A stretch of 64,000 bases of DNA from Nitrosomonas oligotropha. Its GTDB lineage: Bacteria > Pseudomonadota > Gammaproteobacteria > Burkholderiales > Nitrosomonadaceae. The DNA lies in NCBI RefSeq assembly GCF_009833085.1, contig NZ_QRBZ01000024.1:30935-94934 (forward strand), given 5' to 3'. Both the position numbers and the translations under genes were made by a program. A model generated the notes under the pieces. That model saw only the letters and a list, made by a program, of their open reading frames with translations. It was not told where the DNA came from and did not search any database. Of the stretch, positions 9,104-17,399 are shown one piece after another (the stretch's first letter is position 1; the number at the start of each line of letters is the position of its first letter).

Positions 9104-9553
9104 TTAATCGTGAGAATCGGGGTTTTGCACAAATCCGGCGATGAGCAGTATCCAGGCAACGATCAGCCCGAAAATGGCCGGGATATGCGTCAGTTTTACA
9201 AACTGCTCCTGCCACACAGCAGCGCCGCTTGCACCGGCCTGCTGCGCCGCGATGGCCAGCGATTCCGCAGTACCCCACCAGGCATTGGCGATTTCGGAAA
9301 CGACCGTGAGCCACGTCAAACAAGCGGCAATCAGCATGATCAAAGCCGAACGCGCGCTGACCTTATGCGGCAGCGTAAGCAGCAGCACCGCCATCAAGAT
9401 GAACAGCATGCCGTTCAGCACCGCCTGAATGTGCGCGCTCAATGCCAGCCGGGGGAAAGGCGTGTGCGGTATTACCAATCCCCAGATGATACCCGCTAAT
9501 ACTAAAGCCAAGCCGTGGATCAGGATTTGTCTTGCTCGGTTTTGTACATTCAT
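9104..9553 (-). CDS. four-helix membrane protein, possibly styrene-oxide-isomerase-like family
   Basis: From the chosen start there are 149 residues with four hydrophobic segments. The second begins LSAHIQAVLNGMLFILMAV, a His...LNGM arrangement reminiscent of small four-helix proteins annotated as styrene-oxide-isomerase-like. The frame is open upstream to 9592, but AGGAA lies 8 nt before the ATG at 9553, which I use. It may be co-transcribed with the ABC exporter downstream. The family call is weak and function is unknown. Confidence 0.65.
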   Translation of the reverse strand: MNVQNRARQILIHGLALVLAGIIWGLVIPHTPFPRLALSAHIQAVLNGMLFILMAVLLLTLPHKVSARSALIMLIAACLTWLTVVSEIANAWWGTAESLAIAAQQAGASGAAVWQEQFVKLTHIPAIFGLIVAWILLIAGFVQNPDSHD

Positions 9554-9630
9554 GTTGTTTTTCCTGAACGCATACCGGCTTAATTGCGGCAATCTTCTGG
9601 GAATTATTTCTTAGAGTAAGAACGATAACT

Positions 9631-9912
9631 CTATTCGCTCCGTTTCGTCACTTCCACCAAATGATAGCCAAATTGGGTTTTAACCGGGCCTTGCACTTCA
9701 CCGACCGGTGCGCTGAACACGACAGTATCGAATTCCTTCACCATTTGCCCGCGGCCAAATTCGCCTAAATCACCGCCTTGCTTGCCGGAAGGACAGAGCG
9801 AATGTTGCTGCGCTATTTCGCTGAAACTGGCGCCATTTTCGATTTCGGCTTTCAGGTTGTTACATTGTTCTGCGGTTTTTACCAGAATATGACGTGCGCT
9901 GGCTCGGGCCAT
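9631..9912 (-). CDS. ppiC: PpiC-type parvulin peptidyl-prolyl isomerase
   Basis: A single-domain parvulin of 93 residues, the length of E. coli PpiC. It starts with ASARHILVKT, the conserved RHIL catalytic His strand, and continues through FSEIAQQHSLCPSGKQGGDLG and ends in the TQFGYHLVEV strand with the second catalytic His. It has no signal peptide, so it acts in the cytoplasm, catalysing cis-trans isomerisation of X-Pro bonds. AAGGAGAATTTC precedes the ATG. It is divergent from the ABC/FtsX operon. Confidence 0.95.
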   Translation of the reverse strand: MARASARHILVKTAEQCNNLKAEIENGASFSEIAQQHSLCPSGKQGGDLGEFGRGQMVKEFDTVVFSAPVGEVQGPVKTQFGYHLVEVTKRSE

Positions 9913-10038
9913 GAAATTCTCCTTTTGTATTTATCAAAAATAATTTGCCGTACATGGTACATTTAAGCACAAATTGGCGTGCTGATTGAAGCATTGTGTC
10001 ATTTTTATGTGACGAGGGTTTGATGAAAATTTTGTGCG

Positions 10039-10716
10039 GTGGCGGTGCGAATGCTTGAGTTAATGAATGTCAACAAAGCGTACGCCGAGGGGCGGAAAGT
10101 GCTGACCGGTTTAAGCTATAAGCTCGAGGCGGGTGAGTATGTCGCGATCATGGGCGAATCGGGCGTGGGTAAGTCGACCTTGCTGAATCTGATCGCCGGA
10201 TTGGATACGCCGGATTCGGGGGAGATCATGATCAATGGCGTGGCGATTTCATCGTTGGACGACGATGCGGCGACGCAATTGCGGCGTGAGCAGTTCGGTT
10301 TTATTTTTCAGGCGTTTCATGTGCTGCCGCACCTCACCGTGGCGCAGAATGTTGCCTTGCCGTTGTTGTTGAACGGTGTGGCAACGGAACGTGTGGCGCA
10401 GATGCTGAGAGATGTGGGATTGCACGATCGCGGGCATCATTTTCCGCGCCAGTTGTCCGGTGGCGAACTGCAACGCGTGGCGATTGCACGGGCGCTGGTG
10501 CATTGGCCCAAATTGGTGCTGGCGGACGAACCGACGGGTAACCTCGATCCCGATACGGCGCATGAGATTCTTCAGTTGATGCGCACCGAAATCAAAGCCA
10601 ATGGCGCTACCGGCATTCTCGTGACGCACTCGCATGCCGCCGCCGCGACAGCGGACCGGGTGCTGAATTTGACCAAGGATGGCTTGCATCCGGCCAAACC
10701 CGGCGAGCGCGTATGA
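10039..10716 (+). CDS. ABC transporter ATPase, LolD/MacB-like (AttE-type)
   Basis: A stand-alone nucleotide-binding subunit of 225 residues with Walker [11 protein letters not shown]-loop in [14 protein letters not shown], signature [14 protein letters not shown], Walker [13 protein letters not shown] and H-loop LVTHSH. This fits the LolD/MacB branch that powers FtsX-type permeases acting on periplasmic substrates. The start could be GTG 10039 or ATG 10051; neither has a strong ribosome site. Its stop overlaps the next start (ATGA). With the permease and the lipocalin-like hydrolase downstream it matches the AttEFGH arrangement described in Agrobacterium and Vibrio. Confidence 0.9.
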   Translation: MAVRMLELMNVNKAYAEGRKVLTGLSYKLEAGEYVAIMGESGVGKSTLLNLIAGLDTPDSGEIMINGVAISSLDDDAATQLRREQFGFIFQAFHVLPHLTVAQNVALPLLLNGVATERVAQMLRDVGLHDRGHHFPRQLSGGELQRVAIARALVHWPKLVLADEPTGNLDPDTAHEILQLMRTEIKANGATGILVTHSHAAAATADRVLNLTKDGLHPAKPGERV

Positions 10717-13253
10717 ACACGGCGATGTTATCGCGCTGGCTGTTGTTCGGTGAGTGGCGCGCGCATCTGGTGCAAGTGACCGTGGCGCTGATCGCCATTG
10801 CGATTGGCGTGGCCATGGCGTTTTCCATTCATCTGATCAATACCGCGGCGTTCAATGAATTTTCCGCGGCCAGCAAAAGTTTGTCCGGGCAATCGGATTT
10901 ACAGGTGCGCGGGCGCAAGACGTTCTTTGACGAAGCGTTATATCCCGTGCTGGCGCGGCATGACGGTGTCGCAGTGGCGAATCCGGTGCTGGAATTCGAT
11001 GTGGCGATACCCGGTAAGCAGCAAAACAGAAACGATCACAAACTGAAAATCATCGGTATCGATATGTTCCGGGCGATGCGGATTTCGCCCGATTTGCTCG
11101 GACTGGTTGAAGAAGGGAAAACGTTGGACCGGTTGGCGGACGATGCCATTTTTCTGTCACCCGCCGCGATGGAATGGTTGCAGGTTGAACAAGGCGATTC
11201 GCTGCAACTGAACGCCGGGTTGCAAGCCGTTACGTTGCGTGTGGCGGGCGGTTTGGTGCGCGCAAGAGCGGGGCAGCGCATTGCGGTGATGGATATCGGC
11301 TCGGCGCAGTGGCGTTTTCAGCAGCTTGGCGTGTTGTCGCGTATCGAACTGAAACTGCGCGATGGCGTCAATCACGCGGCATTTAAAGCCAAGCTGGCCG
11401 AGGAATTGGGCGAAGCGTATTGGGTGACCGAGGCGGTCGATCAGGAAAAGCGCATTGCCAATATGTCGCGGGCCTATCGTATTAACTTGAATATGCTGGC
11501 GCTGGTGGCGCTGTTTACTGGTACCTTTCTGGTTTTTTCCACACAAGCGCTGTCGGTCATCCGGCGGCGTCAGCAATTCGCGTTGCTGCGCGTGCTGGGT
11601 TTTACGCGGCAGCAATTGTTGCGGCAGATCATGACCGAAGGCGGGATTCTGGGGGTGAGCGGTTCGTTGCTGGGATTGGCGCTGGGTTATGCGGTTGCGC
11701 TGCTGGCGATCCAGCTGCTGGGCGGCGATTTGGGGACTAATTTCTTTCCGGGTGTCAAACCGGGTATTCATTTCGATCCCTGGGACGCCGGGATATTTTT
11801 TGCAGTGGGTTTGAGCGTGACGATGCTGGGGAGCATCATTCCGGCATTGGAAGCGGCACGGGCCAAACCGGCATTGGCATTGCGCTCCGGCAGTGAAGAT
11901 ACGGCGATGGCGAAATTGTCGCCGCCGTGGTTTGCGCTGATTTGTTTGTCGGTTGCGGCATTGTTTACACAACTGCCACCGGTTTTCGAGCTGCCCATTT
12001 TCGGTTATCTGGCCATTGTATTGCTGCTGATCGGCGGCATTGCGTTAATGCCGCGTTTGACCGCAGGGTTCTTTTCAATAGTGCTGGCCAAATGGCAGCG
12101 CCATCGCAGCGGTGCTGTCTCTACGCTGGCATTGGCGCGTCTGGCGAATGCGCCGAATCAGGCTGCGATTGCGTTGGGCGGTATCCTGGCCAGTTTCAGC
12201 TTGATGGTCGCGATGGCGATCATGGTGACGAGTTTCCGTATCTCGATCGATAACTGGCTGGGGCGCGTGCTACCGGCCGATTTATATGTGCGCGCCGCTG
12301 CCAGCGGCGATCTGCAAACGGATGCGCAGAAGGCGATTGCCGGGTTGCCCGGTTTCGACCGGGTGGATTTTTTCCGCACCCAGCAATTGACGCTCGATGT
12401 CAACCGGCCGGAAATCACGCTGTTCGCCCGTCCTGTCGATAAAGCGGATGCGCGTAATACATTGCCATTGACGGACGACATGATTGCTTCGGAAGCGTTG
12501 CCGGAGAATGTCATGCCCATCTGGGTGTCGGAAGCGATGGTCGACCTGTACGGTTACCGGGTAGGGGAGAAAGTCACGTTGCCGATTGGTGTAAAGTCCA
12601 GCGAATTTTTGGTTGCCGGGGTATGGCGCGACTATGGCCGTCAATTTGGCGCGATTCAGATGCAATTGGCGGATTATCAGGCGTTAACCGGCGATTTGGG
12701 TGTCAATACCGTGGCCCTATGGCTGCAACCGGGGGCAAACCTGGATGCGGTAACTGCCGGATTGCGCCAGCTGCCGTTCGGTGCCGCGCTGGAGATATCG
12801 AGATCGAGCGATATGCGCGCGTTAAGCCTGGAAATTTTTGACCGCAGTTTTGCGGTGACGTATTTGCTGGAACTGGTCGCGGTGGTGATCGGCTTGCTCG
12901 GCGTGGCGGCGAGTTTTTCCGCGCAGACATTGGCGCGCGTCAAGGAATTCGGCATGTTGCGGCATATCGGTGTGATGCGCCGGCAGATTCTGGTGATGCT
13001 GGCGGCGGAAGGCGGCTTGTTGACCGCGCTCGGCATGGTGCTGGGTTTTCTATTGGGGTGGAGCATCAGCCTGATTCTGGTTTTTATCGTCAACCCGCAA
13101 TCGTTCCATTGGACCATGCAGCTGCACCTGCCGTGGAATTGGCTCGGGATGATTGCGCTGATCATGCTGATTGCGGCGGCATTGACGGCATTGCTGGCCG
13201 GGCGGCGGGCGGTTTCCGGCGAAGTCATACGTGCGGTGCGGGAGGATTGGTAA
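10713..13253 (+). CDS. FtsX-family ABC permease, large two-module type
   Basis: The product has 846 residues with FtsX-like organisation duplicated: an N-terminal helix, a large periplasmic domain, three helices (about residues 255-380), then a second helix, periplasmic domain and three helices ending near 840. Each module carries the FtsX loop around RRQQFALLRVLGFTRQQLL and KEFGMLRHIGVMRRQIL. Such fused permeases do not form a channel but transmit ATPase movement to periplasmic events such as lipoprotein or peptide release. It overlaps the ATPase gene by 4 bp and its own stop overlaps the lipocalin-like gene by 1 bp, so the three genes are one translationally coupled unit. Confidence 0.9.
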   Translation: MNTAMLSRWLLFGEWRAHLVQVTVALIAIAIGVAMAFSIHLINTAAFNEFSAASKSLSGQSDLQVRGRKTFFDEALYPVLARHDGVAVANPVLEFDVAIPGKQQNRNDHKLKIIGIDMFRAMRISPDLLGLVEEGKTLDRLADDAIFLSPAAMEWLQVEQGDSLQLNAGLQAVTLRVAGGLVRARAGQRIAVMDIGSAQWRFQQLGVLSRIELKLRDGVNHAAFKAKLAEELGEAYWVTEAVDQEKRIANMSRAYRINLNMLALVALFTGTFLVFSTQALSVIRRRQQFALLRVLGFTRQQLLRQIMTEGGILGVSGSLLGLALGYAVALLAIQLLGGDLGTNFFPGVKPGIHFDPWDAGIFFAVGLSVTMLGSIIPALEAARAKPALALRSGSEDTAMAKLSPPWFALICLSVAALFTQLPPVFELPIFGYLAIVLLLIGGIALMPRLTAGFFSIVLAKWQRHRSGAVSTLALARLANAPNQAAIALGGILASFSLMVAMAIMVTSFRISIDNWLGRVLPADLYVRAAASGDLQTDAQKAIAGLPGFDRVDFFRTQQLTLDVNRPEITLFARPVDKADARNTLPLTDDMIASEALPENVMPIWVSEAMVDLYGYRVGEKVTLPIGVKSSEFLVAGVWRDYGRQFGAIQMQLADYQALTGDLGVNTVALWLQPGANLDAVTAGLRQLPFGAALEISRSSDMRALSLEIFDRSFAVTYLLELVAVVIGLLGVAASFSAQTLARVKEFGMLRHIGVMRRQILVMLAAEGGLLTALGMVLGFLLGWSISLILVFIVNPQSFHWTMQLHLPWNWLGMIALIMLIAAALTALLAGRRAVSGEVIRAVREDW

Positions 13254-14353
13254 TGAAGCAAAACAAGTGGAGCGGCGCAAGCGTTGTGATCGCCTTGGTG
13301 CTGTTGTTTCTCGGTTTAGTGGGAACAGGGGCGCTGGCCGAATCGGACCGGTTAAAACCAGTCACGCCCGGTTATAAACTCATTTTTCCGCAGGATTACG
13401 GCGCGCACCAGGATTTTCGCATCGAATGGTGGTACATCACCGGCTGGCTGGAAACCGAGGATAAGAAGCCATTGGGTTTTCAGGTCACTTTTTTTCGTTA
13501 TGCGACCGGCCACAATCAGGATAATCCCAGCCAGTTTGCGGCGAAATATCTGATCATCGCGCATCTGGCGTTATCCGATCCTGCCGCGGGTAAGCTGATG
13601 CACGAAGAAAAATCGTTGCGGGAAGGATTCAATCTGGCTTATGCCAAAGAAGGCAATACCGATGTGAGGCTGGACGATTGGACGCTGGTACGCGAGGAGA
13701 ATGGGCGATATCAGGTAGAGATGCAAGGCAGCGATTTCGGTTTGAGCTTAGCGCTGACTCCGGCGCAAATGGCGATGCTGCAAGATCAAAACGGTTTTTC
13801 GCGCAAGGGTCCGAAACCGGAACAAGCGAGTTACTATTACAGCGAACCGCATTTGAGCGTCACCGGCACGGTTTTCCGGGATAACAAGCCGGTTACGGTG
13901 AGCGGCCGTGCCTGGCTGGATCACGAGTGGTCGACCGCTTATCTGGATCCCGAAGCGGATGGCTGGGATTGGACGGGCGCAAATCTGGACGATGGCTCGG
14001 CGTTGATGGCTTTTCAAATACGCCGCAAAGGCGGGGGTAAGGTGTGGGCGTACGCGGCACTGCGCGATCCTTCCGGTAATATGCGATTGTTTGAACCGGA
14101 ACAGGTGGAATTCACCCCGGTTCGCACTTGGCAATCGCCGCATACGGAAGCGGCTTATCCAGTTGCAATGCACATCCGCACCGGCGAAATTGAATGGCGG
14201 CTTACGCCTTTACTGGACGATCAGGAACTGGATTCACGTCAATCCACCGGTTCGGTTTACTGGGAAGGCGCGGTAACGCTGACCAAGGACAATCAGCCCG
14301 CCGGAAAGGGCTATCTTGAGTTAACCGGCTACGTAAAACCTTTGGCACTATGA
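13253..14353 (+). CDS. secreted lipocalin-like hydrolase, AttH/CrtC-like family
   Basis: This is 366 residues from the ATG that overlaps the previous stop (TAATG). An N-terminal signal peptide ends at TGALAES. The mature protein matches AttH/CrtC-like (COG5621-type) proteins: HQDFRIEWWYITGWL near the start, paired lipocalin-like barrels and SGRAWLDHEWSTAYLDP in the middle. CrtC homologues hydrate carotenoids; AttH-like members are predicted secreted hydrolases of unknown substrate linked to ABC/FtsX systems. That genomic link is exactly what is seen here. The frame is open far upstream inside the permease gene, but that part is a shadow. Confidence 0.85.
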   Translation: MKQNKWSGASVVIALVLLFLGLVGTGALAESDRLKPVTPGYKLIFPQDYGAHQDFRIEWWYITGWLETEDKKPLGFQVTFFRYATGHNQDNPSQFAAKYLIIAHLALSDPAAGKLMHEEKSLREGFNLAYAKEGNTDVRLDDWTLVREENGRYQVEMQGSDFGLSLALTPAQMAMLQDQNGFSRKGPKPEQASYYYSEPHLSVTGTVFRDNKPVTVSGRAWLDHEWSTAYLDPEADGWDWTGANLDDGSALMAFQIRRKGGGKVWAYAALRDPSGNMRLFEPEQVEFTPVRTWQSPHTEAAYPVAMHIRTGEIEWRLTPLLDDQELDSRQSTGSVYWEGAVTLTKDNQPAGKGYLELTGYVKPLAL

Positions 14354-14713
14354 AAATGATTTTTATCCCGGAAAATATTGGCTCGATGAATGGAAATAGC
14401 CTGAAAACACAAGGCGAATCAGCCGATAGCGCACGGGATATTTTGCCGGATTGCTTGGATTTTTATAGTAAAAATAAGGCATACTCGATTTCAATACTTT
14501 CATTGTTGTTAAATGTGAGTTAGAATTTGCGCACGCAGTGATCTTAATGGTGCAAGATGATTGCGAATAATGTACTCGGTTCTATAAAGAAAGGATTGCT
14601 GTCTCAGTGAATCTAAGGAACAGAGATAAAGTGAAACGGTTATAAAGTTTTGTAATCGTATGTGGAGGGACCGGTCACTGATCGGTTTTAATTCTTAATC
14701 AAAGGAGATTGTT
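14354..14713. other. intergenic region, leader of the 35-residue peptide gene
   Basis: In 360 bases I see no frame longer than a few tens of codons with a ribosome site. The right end carries an imperfect ACCG...CGGT hairpin followed by TTTTAATT at about 14669-14689, then AAAGGAGATTGTT before the small gene. The leader is long enough for a regulatory RNA, but I recognise none. Confidence 0.4.
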
Positions 14714-14821
14714 ATGGCCGAAATCAACAGAAGAGAAACAGACGCGCAAGTTTTAAGATTATTCTTCATTTCAACAGCTGTTTTCCTCGTTATCGGGGCA
14801 ATCATTTACGGCGTATTCTAG
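14714..14821 (+). CDS. 35-residue single-helix membrane peptide
   Basis: ATG at 14714 follows a strong AAAGGAG with 6-nt spacing. The product has a charged N-terminus (MAEINRRETDAQ) and one hydrophobic helix (LFFISTAVFLVIGAIIY) and stops at TAG 14819. Size and topology resemble accessory subunits of respiratory oxidases (CydX or CcoQ-like) or other small membrane regulators, but no oxidase genes are near. It has its own long leader and is followed 100 bp later by a strong hairpin, so it looks like a stand-alone transcription unit. The specific family is not recognised. Confidence 0.7.
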   Translation: MAEINRRETDAQVLRLFFISTAVFLVIGAIIYGVF

Positions 14822-14921
14822 ACTGAAATACTCACATGTCCTTTTGAGGTTTAAGTTTTCTAAAAAACTTATTCCGTCACAGTAAGTGACAAAGAGGGCA
14901 GAGTCAGTCAATTATTCCCAA

Positions 14922-14964
14922 AATAATACCCATCTGGCGGAGAATCCGGCAGATGGGTATTATT
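14922..14964. terminator. bidirectional terminator-like hairpin, 15-bp perfect stem
   Basis: AATAATACCCATCTG (14922-14936) and CAGATGGGTATTATT (14950-14964) are perfect reverse complements. The loop has an inner CGG/CCG pairing. The A/T-rich outer stem and TATTATTCTTT exit suit intrinsic termination in both directions, between the small peptide gene and the convergent GGDEF-EAL gene. Confidence 0.8.
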
Positions 14965-15072
14965 CTTTGGACAATGAGATGGGTAATGTGTTGTAGCGAT
15001 CTATGCAAGATCGCTATGCTGTGACAGGGACAGTGAAGTGATTGCCGATGGTAAAACTTCTTCAGTTTCAAC

Positions 15073-16791
15073 TCAAACGGTCAGGTTTTTATCCCATTGG
15101 GAAGCTTGATGGTTCATTGCTCGAATGAAATCCTGCTCAGGCATGGGTAGATAGAAGAAATAACCCTGTATAAAATCGCAGCCGTACTGTTTCAGCTCCG
15201 CCAATTGAACTTCGGTTTCAATACCCCCCACAATCAGCTTCAGTCCTAAAGAATGTCCCATTCCTATAATGGTGCGAATCAGCACTTGTTTTTCCTGCTG
15301 GCTTTCTAAATCGTCAACGAACGACTTGCTGATTTTTAATAAGCTGATGGGTAACTGAATCAGTTGCGATAGCGAAGAGTATCCGGTGCCAAAATCATCG
15401 ATGGCAATTTGTAAACCGAGATCTGACAGCTGATGAAAGATGGTTAAATTCGATTCAATATCGGGCATTAGCGCCGCTTCGGTTAATTCAATCACAATCT
15501 TGGCCGGATTGGCCCCCGTTTCTTGCAGAATCGCCGCAAAATTATTGAGTAACTGCTTATGGTTGAGCTGCCGGGCTGATAGATTGATCGATACGTAGGG
15601 CGCCTGATCGTTCCAACGCCGTTGCCAATCCGCTTGTACTTTGCAGCCTTCGCGGAATACCCAATCGCCGATGGAAAAAACCATTCCGGTCATTTCCGCA
15701 ACCGGGATGAAAATTTCCGGCGATATGGATTTTCCATTCAAGTTCCAGCGCAGCAGCAATTCAGCGCCGACGATTTGCTCGGTATCCGGTGTAATGATCG
15801 GCTGGTAAACCGCCGAAAGTTCGTTGTGTTCGAGTGCCCGCCGCAATCCCTGGCCGATTGAATTTTTCTGATGCGCTTTTTTCTGCAGCTGATCATTGAA
15901 AAACTGCCATCCACCCCGGCCTTTTTGTTTCATTTCGTACATAGCCGTATCCGCCAAACGCATCATTTCGTCCGCGGAGTATTGCTGGCCATGGCCGATA
16001 ATGATGCCGATACTTGCAGTGACAGATAAATTCAGATCCAGGCAGGTGATGTTCTCCTTCAAAGCATCATTAATCCGTGTTGCCAAATTGGCAATCAACT
16101 CCGGTTTTTCAATTTGTTCGCATAATACGATGAACTCATCGCCGGATAGTCTGCCCACAGTGTCGTCAGGCCGGATTTGAGCCAACAGACGGTCAGCGAT
16201 GATTTTTAATACCTCGTCGCCGGTGATGTGACCGTAGTTATCGTTGATCAGTTTGAAACCGTCCAGATCAATAAACAGTAACGCGACATTCAGTTTGTTG
16301 CGCAGGGAGCGTTGCAGCGCGTTATTTAGCCGTTCATGAATCAATTTGCGATTGGGTAAACCGGTCAGTGCGTCGTGTGTCGACTGACGGATCAACTCCT
16401 GCACTTGGTGCTTCCGCTGCGTGATATCGAGCATGCTGACCACCAATATCCATTGGTCGCCGCTATGGAATTTGGCGATTCCCGCATCGAGCTCGATCAG
16501 CGCGCCATCCTTGCGATAGCCGATGACCGAATCGCGTTGCCCCATGCGCCGCTGTGTTTCGCCGCCGCTGACAAACTGTCTCAGTGCATCGACATGCCGC
16601 TCGCGGTAACGCGGCGGCAATAGGAGATGTACCGGCATGCCGGTTAATTCTTCGGCGCTATAACAGAATAATTCGCAAGCACTGCGATTGGCTTCGAGAA
16701 TGATGCCTGCTTCGTCGGTGACAATAATAATCAGATCGACAAAAGATAAAATCTTCTGTGCTGCGTCATTGATGACTTGTTTGTGCGTCAT
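15073..16791 (-). CDS. PAS-GGDEF-EAL protein, c-di-GMP turnover or sensing
   Basis: The product has 572 residues. A PAS sensor (about 12-125) is followed by a GGDEF domain (about 137-300; motif SGDEF at 216-220) and an EAL domain (about 315-560). GGDEF looks functional, since the first Gly to Ser change is tolerated in known cyclases. The EAL domain keeps ELTE, DDFGTGYSS and QG, but reads ELL instead of EAL (344-346), KIS instead of KID (486-488) and GGIE instead of EGVE (522-525). Phosphodiesterase activity is therefore doubtful. No signal peptide or membrane helix, so it is cytoplasmic. The ATG overlaps the stop of a possible small upstream frame (ATGA) and lacks its own good ribosome site. 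Confidence 0.9.
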   Translation of the reverse strand: MTHKQVINDAAQKILSFVDLIIIVTDEAGIILEANRSACELFCYSAEELTGMPVHLLLPPRYRERHVDALRQFVSGGETQRRMGQRDSVIGYRKDGALIELDAGIAKFHSGDQWILVVSMLDITQRKHQVQELIRQSTHDALTGLPNRKLIHERLNNALQRSLRNKLNVALLFIDLDGFKLINDNYGHITGDEVLKIIADRLLAQIRPDDTVGRLSGDEFIVLCEQIEKPELIANLATRINDALKENITCLDLNLSVTASIGIIIGHGQQYSADEMMRLADTAMYEMKQKGRGGWQFFNDQLQKKAHQKNSIGQGLRRALEHNELSAVYQPIITPDTEQIVGAELLLRWNLNGKSISPEIFIPVAEMTGMVFSIGDWVFREGCKVQADWQRRWNDQAPYVSINLSARQLNHKQLLNNFAAILQETGANPAKIVIELTEAALMPDIESNLTIFHQLSDLGLQIAIDDFGTGYSSLSQLIQLPISLLKISKSFVDDLESQQEKQVLIRTIIGMGHSLGLKLIVGGIETEVQLAELKQYGCDFIQGYFFYLPMPEQDFIRAMNHQASQWDKNLTV

Positions 16792-17003
16792 GGCCGTATT
16801 TGCCGTGACTGAATGGGATAGCGGGAATGTTCCGGCATTACCTGAGGGATATGCGCAGAATGCTCAATGCAGTTGCATGTATCGTTTGCATTCAATAGGC
16901 TTGATAAACGCACCGGTACGATGGCTTTGCCATTAATGCCCGATTCATTACTTAGAGCGGGAGCCATTGCACCAAACCGTATTGGTTCGATAACTACTTT
17001 CAT
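16788..17003 (-). CDS. possible 71-residue protein translationally coupled to the GGDEF-EAL gene
   Basis: This frame ends in a TGA that overlaps the ATG of the downstream PAS-GGDEF-EAL gene by 4 nt, and that gene has no evident ribosome site of its own. It starts MKVVIEPIRFGAM. No domain, helix or signal peptide is recognised. The coupling geometry is the only support, so it may be chance. The rest of the gap to 17159 is AT-rich and shows nothing else. Confidence 0.3.
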   Translation of the reverse strand: MKVVIEPIRFGAMAPALSNESGINGKAIVPVRLSSLLNANDTCNCIEHSAHIPQVMPEHSRYPIQSRQIRP

Positions 17004-17159
17004 AAAATCCCGTTTTGTTATAGTTATTGGGATAAAGCAATAAGTATTTGGAATATGAAATAGAAGAAATATCCTACAACAATGGTAAGAATTTTACTAT
17101 AACTCTAATACTTATGAAAGATCTCTGATAATTTACAGCAGGATGCTGATTGATTATTT

Positions 17160-17369
17160 CTAATCCACAACGTCAAATCCGGCATCAATGATAGCTTCTT
17201 TGAGTTGACTCAGACTGGTGTCTGCGGGATCGAATTGAACGATGGCTTGCGCGGGATCAAGCGTAACTTCCAGTTGCGCGATCCCCGGAACATTCTTGAA
17301 GACATTCTTGATGCTATTGACACAGCCCATACAGGTCATGCCTTTTATTTTAATGGTGGCGGTTTGCAT
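17160..17369 (-). CDS. copZ: CopZ-like copper chaperone (HMA domain)
   Basis: A 69-residue single heavy-metal-associated domain with the metal site GMTCMGC (residues 9-15) and the ferredoxin-like babbab pattern, ending IIDAGFDVVD. CopZ proteins deliver Cu(I) to the N-terminal domains of CopA in the cytoplasm. The gene lies 30 bp downstream of copA in the same direction, so the two form a copper-export unit. No CueR-type regulator or clear operator is visible beside it. Confidence 0.92.
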   Translation of the reverse strand: MQTATIKIKGMTCMGCVNSIKNVFKNVPGIAQLEVTLDPAQAIVQFDPADTSLSQLKEAIIDAGFDVVD

Positions 17370-17399
17370 TACGACGACTCCCTAACGATGATTTTATTT

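Noticed and set aside
11157..11972. 271-codon open frame on the minus strand
   Set aside because: Antisense to the FtsX permease; Gln/Arg/His-rich low-complexity translation, a typical GC-frame shadow.
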